NCBI RefSeq assembly: GCF_003990645.1
Contig: NZ_RYZK01000012.1
Span: forward strand, 50,777 to 114,776
Reading direction: 5' to 3'
Length of the DNA: 64,000 nucleotides
DNA from: Shimia sediminis
GTDB taxonomy: Bacteria > Pseudomonadota > Alphaproteobacteria > Rhodobacterales > Rhodobacteraceae
Part shown: piece after piece, positions 60,608 through 64,000 of the stretch
Layout: each line of letters starts with the position of its first letter
Position numbering within the stretch: the first letter of the stretch is position 1
The notes under the pieces: model-generated
The model's input: the letters and a program-made list of their open reading frames with translations, nothing else
What the model was told of the DNA's origin: nothing
Databases searched by the model: none
Made by a program: the position numbers and the translations under genes

Positions 60608-63600
60608 TCAGAAGTCGAACCTGAGCGCCAATTCCAGGCCGTAGACATATGTGTCGTTAAAGCTGCCGATACCGTCGAGGAAGGCTTCGATATCAAACAC
60701 CAGGCTATCGCTGAGGCCGTAGCGGAGCCCGGCATCAATACGTGCCCGCCCGCCACTGGTTTCCTGAAGAAACGCTGTCGCGCCGCCGGAGCCGTTCAAT
60801 TCGGACCATGTAGCTGAAATCCCGCCTGTCAGAGTCAACTCGCCAACATCGACCATGACATCCTTTTCAATGCCAAGCCCAAGCGAAAAATCGGTTGTCG
60901 AAACACTGAGTGCGGCAACCGGATTGCCAAGGCCGTCCACATAGGGCTGGAGGTCGTCATGTGCATGGGTCAGGCTCAGCGACGGGATCAGCCTCGTTGT
61001 TTTGTCGACCTCATACTCTCCGGTCAGGTTTGCCATGATCAGATAACGGTCACTGGAAAAGCTGTCTGTAAAAGTGCCAAGCGGCGTAATGTCGTTTGAC
61101 GTTTCTCCAAAGAGAGCCCGCGCGTCAAAGAACAGGGGTTGATCGCCGATGCGTGTTGCGATGTAGGGGCCAATCAGCCAGCCCTCGCCATCGATGTCCA
61201 CGCCCCCGTCGGACGACTGCGAGGCCACATCATATTGGAACATGACACCTGCAATAAGATCTTCCCCAAGCTTGGTATGTGCCCCGACCGACAACAGCCC
61301 ATAACTCAGCTCATAATCATCATTTTCGGAAATGGACCCTGTTGCCGCAATCCAGAATGGCAACATCCCACCTGAGTGAAGATCAATATTGGCCGTTCCC
61401 CGCGACACGCTTGAGTTTATTCTGGGGCGCGGATCGCCGGTCAGAAAGCCAAGCACATCGGGCTGATTTTGGATCAACGCTTGGTTCCGCATTTCAAAAA
61501 ACTTGGTAATGTGCTCGGTGGCGACGCGCGCACTGTCAATCGAAGCGGTGACACTGGCCGCAGCAGTTGGGTCACCGCTGACGTCATTTGCAGCTCCATC
61601 GGCGACGCTGACCGTGACATTTCCGGTGCCATCGGGCGTCACGGTGGCCGTGAATACAGTCGGCCCCCCCGCAAACCCGCTGAGGCTTGCGTTCGTCACG
61701 CCGATATCGCCCTGTGCAAACCCAATAACCTCTTCCGAGAAAGTGAAGGTCACGCCGAAAACATCGCCTGGGTCGAAGACGCCAGGAACACCGGTGATGG
61801 CCAGCGTCGGTGCGGTACCATCGGGCGTGTTCTCGAACAGATTGGATATAGTGTTGGGGTTGGTCGCGTCATCGATGACCGTACCGGCAGCCAATTGCAC
61901 CGAATGGGCAAAATCTGTTGCCGTTGCATCGACCGTATAGACAGTTGGCCCCCCTGCCAGGTTGGCCAAGCTCACATTCGTTGTTGTGAAATCGCTCAGC
62001 TCGAGTCCTGTGACTGGCTCAGTAAAGGTTATCGTGATGGGATATGGCGTTCCGGGGAACGCTGGCGTCCCGGTCAGGGTTACGTCTGCGCCACTAAAAT
62101 CGGCTGTGCCGTTCTGGGTTGTCGCAGCCACGTTGCCATTGCCGGACGGGTCTGCTGCCGCGTTCGCAGCGACGCCCACAGAAAAGACACCATCGCTGGA
62201 AGGTGTAATCAGCGCCGTATAAACCGAGGCTGAAACCGAGCTGAACGCAGACGCGGTGGCATTGGTCAACGCGATGTCGCCGCTTGCAAAACCGCTAACC
62301 GTTTCGCTGAAAGTAAACGTCGCGGTAAAGGCCACATTGGTCAGAGCTGGCACATCGGTGATTGCCACCGTAGGCAGATCGTTATCCAACTCAAAGCTGT
62401 TTTCATTCGCACCGGAGGGCGCTGTATTGGTCAGCGCGTTACTGGCCAGATCCTCAATTGTGTGTCCACCGGCAAAACTCAGCACCACTGTACCGTTCAA
62501 ACCGGCCAAGTCCCCGCCCGAAGCGGTCACATCATAGGACGAAGCACTTATCGGAGTCACAGCCAACGTGGCCGTGGTGGCACCCACAACAAAATCGGTG
62601 GCGTCGACGCCTTGCACGTCTTCATCAAAGACCACCCGCCAGGTGAGCGTATCCGAATTGGTCAGAAGAGTCGTTGGTGATTGTCGCAAAACCGCGGTAA
62701 CGCCCGGCGCAATGTTGTCCAAAGAATAGGTTTCATTCGTTGTGCTGGCGGTGGTGTTGCTGACGAGATTGCCCGCGGCATCAGCAGCACTATGCGTTCC
62801 AGACAGAGAAATGCCAACTGTACCATTGAACCCCGCCAGATCCCCGCCTGTGACGACAATGTCATAGGTTGACGAATTGATGAGAGTGCCACTGGTCGCT
62901 ACGGCCGTTGTGCCACTGATCGCAAAGTCGCCTAGTCCCAAGCTTGCCACTGCCTCGCTGAACGTCACACGGAATGTCAGCGTATCGGCACTGGTGTCTT
63001 CCGCGGTCGGGTTTTGCCGAACGGCGGTGACGAAACTGGGGGCCGCGTTGTCCACGGAATATGTGTGATCTGTTGCCGGTTCCGAATTTGGCAGCGCATT
63101 GCCTGCTGCATCCTGAATATCCTGCCCAGGGGCCAGGTTCAGCCCCACCGTCCCGGAAAGCGAGGCCAGATCCCCTCCAGAAACGGTTACGTCATAGACC
63201 GAGCCACTGACCGCTGACACCGCAGAAACGGTGCCCGTTGTGCCTGAGGCGGCAAAATCTGCAACGCCGACATTCTGTACCGTCTCGTTAAAGGTTGCGC
63301 GGAATACCAGCACGTCTGCGTTGGTGTTTACCGAACCAGGAGTTTGGCGAGAAAAGGACTGCAGCGTCGGCGCGGTCAGGTCAGCCGTGCCGTTCTGGGT
63401 CGTCGCCGCGGTGTTTCCGTTGCCAGCCGCGTCGTCAGCAACTCCTGCATTGACGCCAACGCTGATGGCACCGTCGGTCGTCGGGGTAATCAAGGCAGTG
63501 TATTGTGTTGTCGAGACCGGATTAAAGGCCGAAGCCGTGGCATTGGTCAGGGCGATGTCGCTCTGTACAAAGCCTGTGACGGCCTCGCTAAACGTGAATG

Positions 63601-64000
63601 TTGCCGTGAAAGGGCCATTGGGAGATGCGGGAACACCCGTGATCCCGACCGTCGGCGCAGCATTGTCGATTGCATAGGTCTGGTTCGTCGTGCTGGCGGT
63701 GGCGTTGCTGACGAGATTACCCGCGGCATCAGAAATGTCAGACGAACCAGACAGAGAAATGCCAACCGTACCATTGAACCCCGCCAGATCCCCGCCTGAG
63801 ACGCCAATGTCATAGGTTGACGAATTGATGACCGAGCTACTGGTCGCTACGGCCGTTGTGCCGCTGATCGCAAAATCGCCAACACTCACGCTTGCCACTG
63901 CCTCGCTGAACGTCACACGGAATGTCAGCGTATCGGCACTGGTGTCTTCCGCGGTCGGGTTTTGCCGAACGGCGGTGACGAAACTGGGGGCCGCGTTGTC
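60608..64000 (-). CDS. Large Ig-like repeat autotransporter, C-terminal part (cut by window edge)
   Basis: The frame is open from the right edge to the stop at 60608, so at least 1,130 residues are visible and the N-terminus is missing. The passenger is built of ~95-105-residue Ig-like units with repeating words such as TFSEAVASVSVGDFAI, SGGDLAGFNGTVGISLSG, DAAGNLVSNATAST and TFTFSEAVTGF. The last ~270 residues form a beta-barrel: QPDVLGFL linker, LPFWIAATGSISENDDYEL, and a final strand YGLELALRFDF ending in phenylalanine, as outer-membrane proteins do. It is a likely surface adhesin or calcium-binding structure exported by type V secretion. Confidence 0.82.
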   Translation of the reverse strand, partial: DNAAPSFVTAVRQNPTAEDTSADTLTFRVTFSEAVASVSVGDFAISGTTAVATSSSVINSSTYDIGVSGGDLAGFNGTVGISLSGSSDISDAAGNLVSNATASTTNQTYAIDNAAPTVGITGVPASPNGPFTATFTFSEAVTGFVQSDIALTNATASAFNPVSTTQYTALITPTTDGAISVGVNAGVADDAAGNGNTAATTQNGTADLTAPTLQSFSRQTPGSVNTNADVLVFRATFNETVQNVGVADFAASGTTGTVSAVSAVSGSVYDVTVSGGDLASLSGTVGLNLAPGQDIQDAAGNALPNSEPATDHTYSVDNAAPSFVTAVRQNPTAEDTSADTLTFRVTFSEAVASLGLGDFAISGTTAVATSGTLINSSTYDIVVTGGDLAGFNGTVGISLSGTHSAADAAGNLVSNTTASTTNETYSLDNIAPGVTAVLRQSPTTLLTNSDTLTWRVVFDEDVQGVDATDFVVGATTATLAVTPISASSYDVTASGGDLAGLNGTVVLSFAGGHTIEDLASNALTNTAPSGANENSFELDNDLPTVAITDVPALTNVAFTATFTFSETVSGFASGDIALTNATASAFSSVSASVYTALITPSSDGVFSVGVAANAAADPSGNGNVAATTQNGTADFSGADVTLTGTPAFPGTPYPITITFTEPVTGLELSDFTTTNVSLANLAGGPTVYTVDATATDFAHSVQLAAGTVIDDATNPNTISNLFENTPDGTAPTLAITGVPGVFDPGDVFGVTFTFSEEVIGFAQGDIGVTNASLSGFAGGPTVFTATVTPDGTGNVTVSVADGAANDVSGDPTAAASVTASIDSARVATEHITKFFEMRNQALIQNQPDVLGFLTGDPRPRINSSVSRGTANIDLHSGGMLPFWIAATGSISENDDYELSYGLLSVGAHTKLGEDLIAGVMFQYDVASQSSDGGVDIDGEGWLIGPYIATRIGDQPLFFDARALFGETSNDITPLGTFTDSFSSDRYLIMANLTGEYEVDKTTRLIPSLSLTHAHDDLQPYVDGLGNPVAALSVSTTDFSLGLGIEKDVMVDVGELTLTGGISATWSELNGSGGATAFLQETSGGRARIDAGLRYGLSDSLVFDIEAFLDGIGSFNDTYVYGLELALRFDF
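62727..64000 (-). repeat. Near-identical 948-bp-spaced repeats in the autotransporter
   Basis: The block 62727-63052 recurs at 63675-64000 with an offset of exactly 948 bases (316 codons, about three Ig-like units). The last ~110 bases of each copy (from 62943 and from 63891) look identical, while the middle shows scattered differences. This suggests a three-domain super-repeat that has been duplicated or homogenised recently; more copies probably lie beyond the right edge. Confidence 0.8.

Noticed and set aside
61503-63068. Plus-strand valine/serine-rich frames opposite the autotransporter
   Set aside because: They mirror the Ig-like repeats on the other strand and repeat with the same period; shadows.
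60608-64000. CRISPR-like array because of many repeated words
   Set aside because: The repeats are ~300-base coding units, not 25-40-base repeats with equal spacers, and no cas gene is near.

Overview
The window reads as alphaproteobacterial DNA, most likely from the Roseobacter group of the Rhodobacteraceae. The reasons are the GC-rich coding style, the tightly packed catabolic operons with ABC, TRAP and TTT (Tct) importers, and above all a complete beta-hydroxyaspartate cycle (bhcABCD plus bhcR), which is best known from Paracoccus and marine Rhodobacteraceae. No rRNA, tRNA or CRISPR array was seen. Identities come from reading motifs and gene order; no database search was possible.

Layout. 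(1) 1-9016: the end of an opine dehydrogenase-like gene, an M20 amidohydrolase, a LysR regulator, a five-gene Liv-type ABC importer and a histone-deacetylase-like amidohydrolase. This looks like an uptake and hydrolysis system for an N-acylated or N-substituted amino compound. (2) 9064-24107: a purine catabolism island. It holds membrane urate hydroxylase (puuD), HIU hydrolase (uraH), an allantoinase-OHCU decarboxylase fusion, ureidoglycolate lyase (allA), two NCS2 purine permeases, guanine deaminase and xanthine dehydrogenase (xdhABC), with two paralogous LysR regulators. (3) 24191-30455: bhcD-C-B-A read leftward, divergent bhcR, then ureidoglycine aminohydrolase (allE). Purines broken down through allantoin give glyoxylate, and the neighbouring cycle turns glyoxylate into C4 compounds, so regions 2 and 3 form one metabolic unit. 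(4) 30613-37617: an XRE-cupin regulator divergent from an operon for a DadA-like oxidase, a TRAP transporter, an M81 metallopeptidase and an alpha/beta hydrolase.

(5) 37617-42283: a scar of mobile DNA. It contains an IS481-type element, a decayed 3' piece of a plasmid repC gene, a hipBA toxin-antitoxin pair with an inverted-repeat operator array, and an IS6-family element whose transposase is broken by a stop codon. (6) 42284-59612: an unassigned catabolic region. The leftward genes are an acyl-CoA dehydrogenase, enoyl-CoA hydratase, OsmC protein and YeiH-type exporter, plus a LysR gene. The rightward genes are a thiamine-diphosphate lyase-like enzyme, a transthyretin/HIUase-like protein without its usual C-terminal signature, a thiolase, a 3-hydroxyacyl-CoA dehydrogenase, a DMSO-reductase-type molybdoenzyme, a GlcD-like flavoenzyme and an AbrB-type membrane protein. 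A TctCBA importer follows. No CoA-activating enzyme is visible here. This is the best candidate for an undescribed pathway. (7) 59757-64000: a second broken IS6 element and the 3' part of a large repetitive Ig-like autotransporter that runs off the right edge.
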